DNA of 64,000 nt from Tipula vernalis (Eukaryota > Arthropoda > Insecta > Diptera > Tipulidae), in NCBI GenBank assembly GCA_958295665.1, contig OY282558.1, forward strand, positions 25,047,409 through 25,111,408. The letters are read 5' to 3'. Below, in pieces: positions 25,901 through 36,744 of this stretch. Each line of letters starts with the position of its first letter. Within the stretch, counting starts at the first letter, position 1. Both the position numbers and the translations under genes were made by a program. A model generated the notes under the pieces. That model saw only the letters and a program-made list of their open reading frames with translations, did not search any database and was not told where the DNA came from.

Positions 25901-27190
25901 GAAATATGTCAAATAAAGAAATACATAAAAATGTTGACCATAATGCTCATTTGAGTCGAATAGGCCTTAAATATACAACAATGCCACAAGGCAGGAATGT
26001 AACCTTGAAAAACCTTGAAAAGGCCTACCGAATTAAAACTAAATCAAACCATTCTGGATCCCCCTTGATACCACATAACATTTATTTAGACACTTTTATG
26101 GCCTAAGCGGCCTTTGGACCTTTATTTCTTTTTTGTATTGGATCGCTAGTAAACAGAATACAGAACGTATCAATTGACATGCGAATACAATACATGAAAT
26201 GAAAAAGTCAAAAATACAATAACAAAAAAAGTGAAAAATATTAGAAGTCCGGAAAATACGGCACAGAAAAACAGCTTCGGAGAATTACAGTAAAGAGTTA
26301 AATTCGGTCGCAATAAACTTCTCTTCAAATGAGACACCATCTGAAAATAAATTGGAATAAAAATGCCCGTTGAAATATGCGCAAACACAAAAGTCACCGA
26401 AATTAAAATCAATGACAATTTGCTTAAATTTGTCAAATTATTTTTTGTGATATAATGGGAAAGTGACTTGATTAGAATCTATCAACTTTCTCGCTGATAA
26501 ATCACATAAAATCCAGGTAGGCCACAACTAGAAAATCGCTTACTGAAAGCATTCTTTTTAAGGATTTTCATCGTGTTTTAATTCACGAATAAAAATCTGC
26601 AGGTTTCAAAATTGCGTTCAACTTTTTTTTGTTTTAATCAACAAATAGACCCGCTTGTTTTAGACAATTTACGAATCATTTTGGAACTAAGCATTATAAT
26701 TAAAAATAAGATAAGTTAGTTTTATATTGAGATTTAAATTTCGACGTTTAAGTACGTTCAGGACACCGATTTTGGTCGGAATATAACAATAGATTTGAGA
26801 ATTACGGGAAGGCAGTAGTATTGGTATTGGCATGCGTTTTTCAATTTAACATGATGAAAATAAGAGAGATAAAATGACACGAATAAGAGGGATAACTGGT
26901 ATCAATAAGAGAAATAAGCTCAGAACAGAACGATCAAGAGAATATGTTAAAATATTGACTACTCTTGGTTATATTCTTACATACTCCCACACATAACACA
27001 GAAAGAAACAATAATATACAACAAAAATAAATTTAAAAATTTTATGAATGTGGTCGATGAAAAATGTATAAATTAAAAACCATTTATTTATGTTGCTTTT
27101 TGTTTGTTCTTATTAACGATCACGAGCTATTTTTTTGTTACGTATTTTATGTTTTGGATTTTTATTAACGAAACCAAACGAATGTCATCA
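22936..27190. other. Non-coding AT-rich DNA
   Basis: No recognisable gene. A (GTC)n patch lies at 24728-24760 and A/T runs are common. Open frames such as 23759-24034 (minus), 24343-24579 (plus) and 25837-26106 (plus, 89 codons) show no family signature. Confidence 0.5.
23044..23162 (+). repeat. Local tandem duplication of about 62 bp
   Basis: Two adjacent segments share the order GGTA(A/G), then TAAAAAT, then an AATTG(A/G)AATTATTTACAA core. They look like an old two-copy tandem duplication. Confidence 0.5.
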
Positions 27191-27199
27191 GTTACAAGA

Positions 27200-28135
27200 A
27201 CAATACCCAGTACAACTCGCTGCAAAATTAAACCCATAAGGCCAGGACACAACAGTATCCTACATAAATTAAATGTTAAGGAGGAATTGACCCAACTATC
27301 AGATTTGATGGTAAGGACAATCGACTGTCGGAGGAACTTTACCATTAGTTTGCCGGATAGGGGTAGAGAATGTTATCTCCTCCCTCATCCGCCATGCTTC
27401 TGTATCGTATACGGATGGGTCAAAACCAGACGGGGTACCGGTGCAGGGATACTCGGGCCCGACCTAGAACTATGCATACCAATGGGTAGCACCCCACAAT
27501 TTTTCAGCCAGAGACCCTTGCTATTGAGGTATGTGTGCTTCAATGTCTCAAAAAAAAATATAAGAAGACCGAGATCTATATAATCTCTAACAGCCAGGCA
27601 GCTCTGCTAGCCTTAGGAGCTTCAGCAGTGCTTAATTCGAAATTGATCTGGAGCTGCTACTGATTTTTATTAGAACTGGGTAAAGCAATCAAAGTCATCC
27701 TTTTGTGGTCTCCTGGCCGCTCCACCATTAAAGGAAATGAGGCAGCAGACCGATCTGCAAAAATGGGAGCAGGCCGAGATTTCCGGGGTCCCAGTCCTAG
27801 TATTGCTTTTTCCAAAAACCATTTGGCAGATGGTACAAGGGACTGGAAGCAGTACTATAAGAAATTACTCTGGGAGTCCTCCATTGGGATGAGACAGGCC
27901 AAGAAATTATTCAGTTAAAATATTATACGTCTGGGAGAGGCAGACCGAGGATGGACCGCCAATCCCTAAGTTCCCTTACCTGGTTTTTAACAGGCACGGC
28001 CAGAACAGATTCTGTGACTGCGGTAAGGAGACATCGGAACACCTACTCTTCACCGACCCATTAGATATGCATCAGGTAGCGGCGTTTATCAAGGACATAG
28101 AGGAATCTCTAGGGATGCATAATAGGCCTCAATGA
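27200..28135 (+). pseudogene. RNase H domain and C-terminus of a LINE ORF2
   Basis: This corresponds to the end of the ORF2 polyprotein in RNase-H-bearing LINEs (I/R1-like groups); RNase H removes RNA from the RNA-DNA hybrid. Visible pieces, in different frames: the linker FTISLPDRGREC, YTDGSK with the first catalytic Asp (about 27406-27423), GTGAGILGPDLELCIPMG, then SNSQAALLALGAS, where the usual catalytic Asp before SQ is Asn. LLWSPGRSTIKGNEAADRSA follows at 27703-27762 and carries the last motif. A late CDCGKETSEHLLF matches the zinc-knuckle-like tail. At least three frameshifts and several stops are present. The RT part is missing. Confidence 0.8.
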
Positions 28136-28180
28136 TCGTAGTGCTCTGAGCTACAAACAGCCACCCTTTTGGAAAAAAAA

Positions 28181-28520
28181 GAGAAAATTTGTTTGAGATG
28201 ACACCATACAATCATGAAATAGAAATATAAAGCATAGAAAACGAAATCTTCGGCTTTTAAAATTTGTTTTGCATAGGAGTAACCCAACTGTACCACTGAG
28301 TGATCCAACAGCGATCAATGATCAAATCACGGTGATGCTCTCTTATACCTCACCGTGATCATCACTTTATACGATAATTCGTAATAATAGAACGAATAAA
28401 ATGCGATCGTTGTAATTAATTTCTATATGAAAACCAAATTTAAATAGCCGAAGATTTCGTTTTTTATGTTTTATACTTCTATTTCATATTTTTAATGTGC
28501 CATCTCAAACAAAATTTCTC
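28181..28520. mobile_element. Palindromic MITE-like element, 340 bp
   Basis: Arms of about 90 bp are inverted copies. The left arm starts GAGAAAATTTGTTTGAGATG and later has ACGAAATCTTCGGCT; the right arm ends CATCTCAAACAAAATTTCTC and earlier has AGCCGAAGATTTCGT. The centre has its own hairpin, ATCACGGTGA facing TCACCGTGAT. It is non-coding. No target duplication is clear. Confidence 0.75.
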
Positions 28521-29048
28521 GATTGCTCACTCAAAGTACAACTGTAAAATTAAACACAGGGTAAATAAGAAAGATGAATTCCTCATGTTAGAAGAAAGAG
28601 AAAAATGACTAAAGGCGAGCATAAGCATCAAAATTATAAAGCGATTTCACCGGTTCGGTTATTTTTGATGCATACCGGTTAAAAGTTTTACCAAACTTAG
28701 TATTGTCTAGAACGGTATTCTGCTGCAAAAGTAATTATGGTCAGTTAACTGCGATTTACGCTATACGTGTCTAATTAAAGAATAAAATTCCGCCCAATAG
28801 TATTAGCATTTTGGAATACACTTGTGTCACAAATTTAAATTTGAATCGCTCTCTATAAAAACGAAACCTGTATAAAAACTAATTAATATAAAATAAAAAT
28901 CATTAAACAAAACTGTTAAAAAAGATAAAATGTACCATATACAAATTTTAATTAATTAATTTATTTATTAATTAAAATAAATTTAACTATAAAATGATAT
29001 TAATTGACACCACCACAGTCACTGGATGATATTTTGAGTATTTTAATA
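28521..29048. other. Non-coding spacer
   Basis: AT-rich, with a TTAATTAATTTATTTATTAATT-type tract near 28951-28975. No coding or RNA gene is seen. It ends with the TA target (29047-29048) of the next element. Confidence 0.6.
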
Positions 29049-29383
29049 CAGTGCTGGTAAAAAAAAATTGGGCAAACAAATTTATTGCAAATTGGAGTCT
29101 TTTTTTGCTAAATTACAAAACTTTTGAAAGCAATTGGTTTATTGTTTCATTTTAAATACATGTATGACGTAGTTTTTTGAAAAAAAAAATTGACCTGCAA
29201 TTTAGGGGCAAAACACCGAAAAATGCCAAAATATTCAAAATACGTTGATTGGTGTTAAAGTAATGTAATAAATTAAACACTTATTTTTTATTTGTTTTTT
29301 ATTGATTTATAGAAGTTCAATCTTTCATATTAATATTTTGTTGGACCGCCTTTTGCTTTTATTACACCGGTACAACCACGCAA
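29049..29383 (+). repeat. Left TIR of the Tc1-type element
   Basis: This matches the reverse complement of 31070-31411 with scattered mismatches and small gaps in homopolymers. Its inner end contains an antisense copy of the last codons of the transposase gene (the KAKGGPTKY region). Confidence 0.85.
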
Positions 29384-29732
29384 CTGATGTGCAAAAAATT
29401 GGGAAAGCAATTATTTTTTTTACGCCTACCGTTCTTGGCCGTCATTAGGGTACAGATGTTTTATTGCCTGTAATTTATTTTTTGAGTATAAATAGTGCAT
29501 ATTTTGTAAGATTAAGTTATTCTGTAAGTGATCCTAGACAAATAATGAATAAAGTGCAATTATAGTTAAAAAAATTGGAAAAGTTAGTGACCAGTGTAAA
29601 AGCAATATGTTGATTTTGCCGCGAGAAAATTTAACCACGCATGAAATAGGTGAAAGATTAAACATTCCTTAAAGTACTGTTGCGTGGAATATTAAAAAAA
29701 ATCGAGAGATAGGCGGTACACAAAGAAAGAAA

Positions 29733-30150
29733 TTTAATATGTTCCGAAGATTGTAAGAGAATTCAATCCAGTTTCGAACTGATGAGCTTATGATTATGAA
29801 AAAATCAATCCTCTCATCAGGCCGCGGCGACTGGACTGACTATACCACAATTTACATTCTATATATACAGAATCTCCTGTGCTTTATATACTAGCGAATC
29901 GTACTAATATAGATAAATTCAATTACAATTTTTTCTTCTTCATGACAATCACATAAATATCAACAATCACATATTAAATTAAAATTAAATAAATAGAATT
30001 CTGTCTATTAGCCGGTTTTCGTTGAATTTACCGTTCGTAAATACTAAAATGTTTCTACGTGTTAATAAAAAAAACACATTTAAAAGTGTCGTAAGACCGG
30101 TAGCATATTTAGAAATTACAAGAATTAATTAACATTCAACAAAAATTAAA
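29733..30150. mobile_element. 418-bp insertion within the transposase gene
   Basis: It is flanked by an 11-bp direct repeat AAAGAAAGAAA (29722-29732 and 30151-30161). Removing it and one repeat restores the basic stretch before GRPRKT. It starts TTTAATATGTTCCGAAG and ends CAACAAAAATTAAA. There are no long terminal inverted repeats and no clear poly(A) tail; class unknown. The first 50 bp and a TAGCGAAT..TACTAATA motif recur at 47.1-47.2 kb. An 11-bp duplication fits a retroposon or a Mutator-like element better than a solo LTR. Confidence 0.75.
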
Positions 30151-30753
30151 AAAGAAAGAAAGGCTCTGGAAGGCCCAGAAAGACAACGCCAGTGGAAGAT
30201 CGTTTTATACTATTACAAAGTCGTCGGAACCGTTTTAAAACTTCATCGGACATAAGACAGGATCTTGAGCGAGCAACGGGAAAAAAATTTCAGCCGACTT
30301 AGTGAGAGAAAAACTTGTTAAAGCTGGTTTGAGAGCGCTTAAACCAGCCCAGAAGCCTGAGTTCACATTATTAGTGAAAAAAAAACGTTTGCTATGGGCC
30401 CAGGAGCATGTTAATTGGACTCCAGAGATGTGGAATGATGTGATTTTCTACGATGAATCAAAATTCAAGCTGCATGTTGGAGATGGAAGAATTCTCGTAA
30501 GGAGAAAACCTGGCGAGAGACTTAGCAACGAATGTCTTTTAAGACTTCCACCGAAAAAAGAAGGAGTTATGGTGTGGGGATGCTTTTCTGGAAATGAACC
30601 GGTCGATTGTGCTTCCTTAGTTCCAGCGTTACAGCAGCTGTTTATCTGCAGGTCCTTCAGAACGAATTTGAGCCTTCTACGGTAAAGCTTTTTGGCGAGA
30701 CTTGCAAATTTATTTTTCAACAGGACAACGCTCCGTGCCATACCGCCAAAATT

Positions 30754-30855
30754 GTGAGTTATCAATTTTGAATTGTAGATAGACAAATTGGCTTTCAGAT
30801 AAACATAAATAATTTGTTAAAAACTTGTTTTTTTTTCTTATCTCTTCATTTAAAG
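30754..30855 (+). other. Probable spliceosomal intron in the transposase gene
   Basis: It starts GTGAGT and ends in a T-rich tract (TTTTTTTTTCTTATCTCTTC) followed by ATTTAAAG. It has in-frame stops and interrupts the coding frame between TAKI and VIKYFEEK. Its removal gives the exact D-x34-E spacing of Tc1 transposases. Confidence 0.8.
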
Positions 30856-31069
30856 GTGATAAAGTACTTCGAAGAAAAAAGTATCGATGTGTTGAGCTGG
30901 CCCCCGTATAATCCAGACTTAAATCCAATTGAAAATATTTGGTCTATAATGAAGCTAGAAGTAGCAAGGAAGCGCCCAGAATCGATTGAAGCTTTAAAAA
31001 GTTTGTTGATGATGATTTGGGAATCCATATCTCCTGCGACTTTGAAAAATTTATCAAATTCAATGAATC

Positions 31070-31411
31070 GGGGGTGTATCGCTGTAATAAAAGCAAAAGG
31101 CGGCCCAACAAAATATTAATATTAAAGATTGAACTTCTATAAATCAATAAAAAACAAACAAAAAAAAAAAAAATTAGTGTTTAATTTACTACATTACTTT
31201 AAGTCCAATCAAACGTATTTTGAATATTTTGGCATTTTTCGGTGTTTTGCCCCTAAATTGAAGGTCAATTTTTTTTTTTCAAAAAATTACGTCATACATG
31301 TATTTAAAATGAAACAATAAACCAATTGCTTTCAAAAGTTTTGTAATTTTAGCTAAAAAAGACTCCAATTTGCAATAAATTTGTTTGCCCAATTTTTTTT
31401 TACCAGCACTG
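31070..31411 (-). repeat. Right TIR of the Tc1-type element
   Basis: Inverted partner of 29049-29383. It overlaps the last 15 or so codons of the transposase gene and contains its stop codon. Confidence 0.85.
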
Positions 31412-31413
31412 TA

Positions 31414-33365
31414 TGTTCATAGCAGAAATTGCGTTTGAAACTCAACAAATTATAAAAGGTTATAATAATAAACGGATTTTACATCTCTTTGTATTTTCCT
31501 GTTGCTAATTCGTTCTAGATGACGAGAAGCCATCATCGCCGACAGCGACCTGTGCATGTGCCAAATGTTAGCTAGACTACACAGATTATCATGATCGAGG
31601 CGAAAAACAATAGTACTGGATAACACTAGTTTTCCATGATTCGTTAGAAAAATATTTCAAACGACTTTATTTCAAAGTATCGTAAACGAGTACAAATATA
31701 CAAAACCCACACACTTTTTTTTTTTTTTTCTAAAACCAAAGTACAATCTTGGATTTAATTTTATTTTTCATTTACTTCTTCGGATTTCCACTTCCACTTT
31801 TGGTTCGTTTAGTTAACACCACTTTTGTTTATTATTATTTCATTTTGCTGTTTTTCCATTTATATTTATATGTATATTTACTTTACCAATTTTGCTGTAG
31901 TCTCAATTAAAATCAAAATCTCCAGGAAATTCATAAAACGAAAAAAAAAAATCAAAAAGAACTGACCGAAAATTGTTAAAAATGAATAAATTCTATTTTC
32001 ATTATACCCAGACACATTTTGCACGAGTATGTATGTCTAAGTCGTATATGTTCATACATATAAACACATAAAACTAAACCACAACACATAACAATATTGT
32101 ACAAAAAAAATTAAATTTTCCACAAAAAAAAGGAAACTTTTTTTTTTTTCTTGTATTCCGATTGTATGAAGTTCTAGTCCTGGTGTTGTGGTTGGTCTCA
32201 TTCTCCCCAAGGGAATTACTGTTTATATTATTATTTCGGAGAGACATTAATATAGCATAGCAAAGTGAATATTTAAATATTTCTAATTTTGGTTTGCCAT
32301 TCTTGTACATACTTTCACTTTGCCACTCTGCTTTTCTTTTTTGTGTTTGTTTCCCACCATCATGTCATCATCATCATCATCATCGGTATGGTGATGAACA
32401 TCGTCGACGCCATGATTATTATACATCTATTCGATTTAATATTTTTAAGACATATATGTATGTTTGTGTAAAAGTGTACCTAAAATATACACATACTCGT
32501 ACACCTAAATGGAAACCCTTCATTACTTATTTCCTCGTGTTTTCTGTTCACTCTTCGGTTGTTTGTTTTTTTTCCAAAAGTGTTATCAATTTTATGTTGC
32601 CTTAATTTCAAAATGTATAAATTTTTTTTTCGGTTTTGCTTTTATGTCCTTTTATGTTTTTTCTAAACTTTTTTTGTTGTTTCGTATTACACATTACAGT
32701 TGGATGTATTTCCTTAAATCATAATTTTAATTTTTGGTTGTAATATTTTATAGTTGTGTGTTTTAGGTTAGTTGTACATTTTGTTGGGGTTCAATAATAT
32801 GTGACTTTGGTGAAAAGCTGGTTATTTATGGGTAAACAGACTGTATCGTGTTTGGCATTATGTATGGCAAAAGAACTTAATTTATACTATAAGTCATAGA
32901 CTTAGGTTTCTTAAATGACTTTTTCTTGTTTTTAGTGGAAAAGCATGAATATGTATAAGAACTTTAGGATATAGTACATACGAATCTTGTTGGTTGAAGT
33001 ATTTTAAAGGATTTATGATTTTTTGAACATGTATTTCATACGGAGAGGAATGGTTTTAACACGAAACTATCATTACGCAAAGAAAAAGGAAAGTAACCTT
33101 CTCATTTTTTAGATAGTTTATGCCGCCATTTAATTTGATAACACTGATTTTCATTTTCAAAGCAAAATAACTTCGGTACCAATTTTTTTTTTTCTATCAC
33201 ATGCCGTGGAATTATTGTAACCTGGTATCTGCAATGTTTTTATACAATTTATTTCCCAAGTCTTACTATTTGATAATCTATATAAAATATTACAAAACGT
33301 GTGAAAATTGTGTGATTAGATAAATTGTTTCTTATTTTCTCTAAAGAAAAGCTATATATATATTT
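31414..33365. other. Non-coding AT-rich DNA
   Basis: Contains a (CAT)n microsatellite (about 32358-32383), long T runs (31710-31728, 32138-32150) and open frames up to 103 codons without any family signature. Confidence 0.6.
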
Positions 33366-33369
33366 GGAA

Positions 33370-33840
33370 AAGTCGTAGTGAAAGAGCCACATTCAGAAAA
33401 CTACAGCAAACTCCCGATTGTTGCTCTAATATGTGGCAAACTGTCCGGCAGCAGCAAGTTTGAACTAGAGACAAGCAAACGGGTGGCTACAAAATGCAGT
33501 AATTGTCGTGAAAATCATAACGCAAACTATAGAGGATGCGTATAAGGATTTGAGAAAAAAATGACTCCACGTCAAAGAGCAGAACAGCAAGCACTTAACC
33601 ATATTTTCAAAAGTCAATCCAATGCGGGGCAAATGTCTGCTATGATCAATCTAAACATATCGTACGCGGAACTTGTCAAAATTATTCTCATAACCCAACC
33701 CCAAACGACGACCAGAGAATTTATAAAGTGATGAGTATAACCTCAATGAGTCAATGAATAAGTTTATGAAAATGATGGAGACCAATATAAGTCTCATGCT
33801 CCAAAACATGAATACCCTCAGTCAACACCTAATCTAATGG
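33370..33840 (+). pseudogene. Second Jockey-like gag relic
   Basis: Frame pieces match the zinc-knuckle end of gag in the Jockey element at 15-19 kb: ICGKLSGSSKFELETSKR, then CSNCRENHNANYRGC (the third knuckle, compare CSNCDGNHTANYRWC), then MTPRQRAEQQALN (compare INPKQRAEQRILN) and ISYAELVK. The end, EYNLNESMNKFMKMMETNI-like, corresponds to the gag C-terminus. It is diverged from the other copies, so it represents another family or an older insertion. Stops and shifts interrupt it, and there is no endonuclease after it. Confidence 0.75.
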
Positions 33841-34243
33841 TTATATATCTATGGTCTTAATGGTTAATTATAAATCACGATGATAGATGGTGGTAAACCA
33901 AAACTTTTGATTGCTGTACTAAATAAAATAACTTTTGAGTTTTGTGGTACCTAAGAAATTTATTTAGTACAAAGTAGTACAGATTCAAATCCCCGAATAT
34001 TCTGTGGTGTCACTACTAAGCAGAAAGTAGCTGTTCAAATACAATTAAATTTAATAGTGGAAATGCGTTACATTTCGAATAATTATAGAGATAAACAACA
34101 ACTTTTTACGAAATTTCGCTATAGCACCCAAAATTAAACCATAATCTTCGTTTAAGAACAAAAAATCTAAATTTATTTTCATAAGTAGGAGCTATGGTTT
34201 GTTTCGTACAGCTATGGATATAATTTTCGAGTCTGAAAAACCT
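33841..34243. other. Non-coding spacer
   Basis: AT-rich spacer between the gag relic and the target-site repeat of the foldback element. No gene or repeat is recognised. Confidence 0.6.
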
Positions 34244-34254
34244 TGAAGCTAAAA
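34244..34254 (+). repeat. Left target-site duplication TGAAGCTAAAA
   Basis: The same 11 bp occur at 44603-44613. On each side exactly 5 bp separate the repeat from the TTAAAGTTAGCCGAAAG core of the TIR, which supports it as the target duplication. Mutator-like elements usually duplicate 8-11 bp. Confidence 0.8.
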
Positions 34255-34507
34255 CCTTGTTAAAGTTAGCCGAAAGTTTTCAGCCGAAAGATATAAAATG
34301 TCGGTAATGCAGATAGTGTCTTGGCTATATCAGCCGTAAGTTACCAGCCGACTTATTTCATACGAAACATATTTTAAATAAAATGAAAAAATAACAAACA
34401 ACCTAGAAACCGGTATTTTCATGAAGTGAATTTATGGCTGAAAAAAGGGTCATTTTGGTTTGTCGCTGTTTACCATAGGAATTATACTTAAAATTTCATC
34501 AGAAAAG
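34255..34507 (+). repeat. Left terminal domain of the foldback element
   Basis: Inverted match to 44351-44602 with moderate divergence. It carries several AGCCGAAAG/CAGCCG(A/T)(A/C) words: two direct copies in the first 30 bp, then CAGCCGTAAG and CAGCCGACTT. Such spaced motifs could be transposase-binding sites. This is inference only. Confidence 0.8.
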
Positions 34508-36548
34508 CTAAATATAAAATTAAAAAATTTGTATAAATTCAACCTTTAAAGTGTCATGTCTGGAAAGTATTTCAATTAATGTGCCTATCCAACAGTTATT
34601 TCTAGAAAAAATTATCAGGGCAAGTTTCATGTGGGGAGCCCAAGAAAATTCGTTTGAATGAAAAGCCCATATAAAATTAAAAAATTTGTATAAATTCAAC
34701 CTTTAAAGTGTCAAGTCTAAAAAGTATTTCAATTAATGTGCCTACCCAGTAGTTATTCCTCAGGCAAGTTTCATGTGGGGAGCTCGGGAAAATTGGTTTG
34801 AATGAAAAGCCCATGTAAAATTAAAAAAATTGTATAAAATGAACCTTTAAAGTGTCATATCTGGAAAGTATTTCAAATTATGTGCCTACCCAACAGTTAT
34901 TCCTAGAAAAATTATCAGGACAAGTTTCATGTGGGGAGCTCGGGAAAATTGGTTTGAATGAAAAGCCCATGTAAAATTAAAAAAATTGTATAAATTGAAC
35001 CTTTAAAGTGTCATGTTTGGAAAGTATTTCAAATTATGTGCCTACCCAACAGTTATTCCTAGAAAAATTATCAGGGCAAGTTTCATGTGGGGAGCTCGGG
35101 AAAATTGGTTTGAATGAGAAGCCCATGTAAAATTAAAAAAATTGTATAAATTGAACCTTTAAAGTGTCATGTCTGGAAAGTATTTCAATTTATGTGCCTA
35201 CCCAACAGTTATTCCTAGAAAAATTATCAGGGCAAGTTTCATGTGGGGAGCTCGGGAAAATTGGTTTGAATGAAAAACCCATGTAAAATTAAAAAAATTG
35301 TATAAATTGAACCTTTAAAGTGTCATGTCTGGAAAGTATTTCAATTTATGTGCCTACCCAACAGTTATTCCTAGAAAAATTATCAGGGCAAGTTTCATGT
35401 GGGGAGCTCGGGAAAATTGGTTTGAATGAAAAGCCCATGTAAAATTAAAAAAATTGTATAAATTGAACCTTTAAAGTGTCATGTCTGGAAAGTATTTCAA
35501 ATTATGTGCCTACCCAACAGTTATTCCTAGAAAAATTATCAGGACAAGTTTCATGTGGGGAGCTCAGTAAAATTGGTTTGAATTAAAAGCCCATATAAAA
35601 TTAAAAAAATTGTATAAATTGAACCTTTAAAGTGTCATGTCTGGAAAGTATTTCAAATTATGTGCCTACCCAACAGTTATTCTTAGAAAAATTATCAGGG
35701 CAAGTTTCATGTGGGGAGCTCGGGAAAATTCGTTCGATTAAAAAGCCCATGTAAAATTAGAAAAATTGTATAAATTGAACCTTTCAAGTGTCATGTCTGG
35801 AAAGTATTTCAAATTATGTGCCTACCCAACAGTTATTCCTAGAAAAATTATCAGGGCAAGTTTCATGTGGGGAGCTCGGGAAAATTCGTTCGAATGAAAA
35901 ACCCATGCAAAATTAAAAAAATTGTATAAATTGAACCTTTAAAGTGTCATGTCTGGAAAGTATTTCAAATTATGTGCCTACCCAGCAGTTATTCCTAGAA
36001 AAATTATCAGGGCAAGTTTCATGTGGGGAGCTCGGGAAAATTGGTTTGAATGAGAAGCCCATGTAAAATTAAAAAAATTGTATAAATTGAACCTTTAAAG
36101 TGTCATGTCTGGAAAGTATTTCAATTTATGTGCCTACCCAACAGTTATTCCTAGAAAAATTATCAGGGCAAGTTTCATGTGGGGAGCTCGGGAAAATTCG
36201 TTCGAATGAAAAACCCATGCAAAATTAAAAAAATTGTATAAATTGAACCTTTAAAGTGTCATGTCTGGAAAGCATTTCAAATTATGTGCCTACCCAACAG
36301 TTATTCCTAGAAAAATTATCAGGGCAAGTTTCATGTGAGGAGCTCGGGAAAATTGGTTTGAATGAAAAGCCCATGTAAAATTAAAAAAATTGTATAAATT
36401 GAACCTTTAAAGTGTCATGTCTGGAAAGTATTTCAAATTATTTGCCTACCCAATAGTTATTCCTAGAAAAATTATTGGGGCAAGTTTCATGTGGGGAGCT
36501 CGGGAAAATTCGTTCGAATGAAAAGCCCATGTAAAATTAGAAAAATTG
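34508..36548 (+). repeat. Left arm: 13 tandem monomers of 156 bp
   Basis: Using AACCTTTAAAG as the phase mark, units start at 34541, 34698, 34842 and then every 156 bp to 36402. The second unit lacks 13 bp. The outermost monomer is the most diverged. Each monomer contains GTTTCATGTGGGGAGCTC and CCTACCCAACAGTTATTCCT. No coding potential. Confidence 0.95.
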
Positions 36549-36744
36549 CGACTCCTACCTGCCTCGCCCATCGAGTCTTCATGTCAAGCAACCAGCAGTA
36601 AATTCTGTTCAGGAAAAAATTAATATTATTAGTGTAGATATATTAAATAGTGAACATAAATACACTTATTGCTTTACTGGAAATGATTCCATTAAGCTTT
36701 TAGATAATAATGTTTCAGAAGCCTCTCAAAATAATAGTAATAGA
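36541..36744 (+). pseudogene. 5' coding fragment of the foldback transposase gene
   Basis: A reading frame opens right at the edge of the left array, after a TAG at 36538-36540, and runs about 67 codons (DSYLPRPSSLHVKQ near its start, NNVSEASQNNSN at its end). It is then cut by the LINE insertion. It has no ATG, so the true start is either in an upstream exon or was lost when the array changed. Its frame connects exactly with the downstream ORF once 544 bp (insertion plus one 9-bp duplication) are removed, and the residues at the seam (NNSN and SNSRFTQND) overlap as expected. Confidence 0.75.

Larger units (their letters stand above)
29607..31119 (+). pseudogene. Tc1-family DD34E transposase (broken)
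   Basis: The transposase cuts and rejoins DNA at the TIRs. The N-terminal helix-turn-helix region (NLTTHEIGERLNIP, then STVAWNIKKN) has an in-frame TAA. The GRPRKT AT-hook-like motif follows after a 418-bp insertion. The catalytic triad is visible: Asp in FYDESKF (30452), Asp in QQDNAPCHTAK (30724) and Glu in NPDLNPIENIW (30931). A 102-bp intron-like segment (30754-30855) separates the last two; without it they are 34 residues apart, the Tc1 DD34E spacing. Frameshifts lie near 30300 and 30630. The C-terminus GGPTKY ends at 31119 within the right TIR. The first ATG is uncertain because upstream sequence is decayed. Confidence 0.88.
29049..31411 (+). mobile_element. Tc1-type DNA transposon, 2363 bp, long TIRs
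   Basis: The element starts CAGTGCTGG and ends CCAGCACTG, and is flanked on both sides by TA (29047-29048 and 31412-31413), the Tc1/mariner target duplication. The TIRs are about 340 bp. It encodes one DD34E transposase in plus orientation, now broken by stops, frameshifts and a 418-bp insertion. The ends are well preserved, so it could in principle be mobilised in trans. Confidence 0.9.

Noticed and set aside
29733..30150. Solo LTR (TGTTCCGAAG...TTCAACA) inside the Tc1 element
   Set aside because: The precise 11-bp target duplication places the boundaries 7-9 bp outside the TG and CA, and LTR elements duplicate 4-6 bp.
34508..36548. CRISPR-like interpretation of the regular 156-bp arrays
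   Set aside because: The units are contiguous without variable spacers, are present in inverted orientation on the other side of a transposase gene, and the DNA is eukaryotic.
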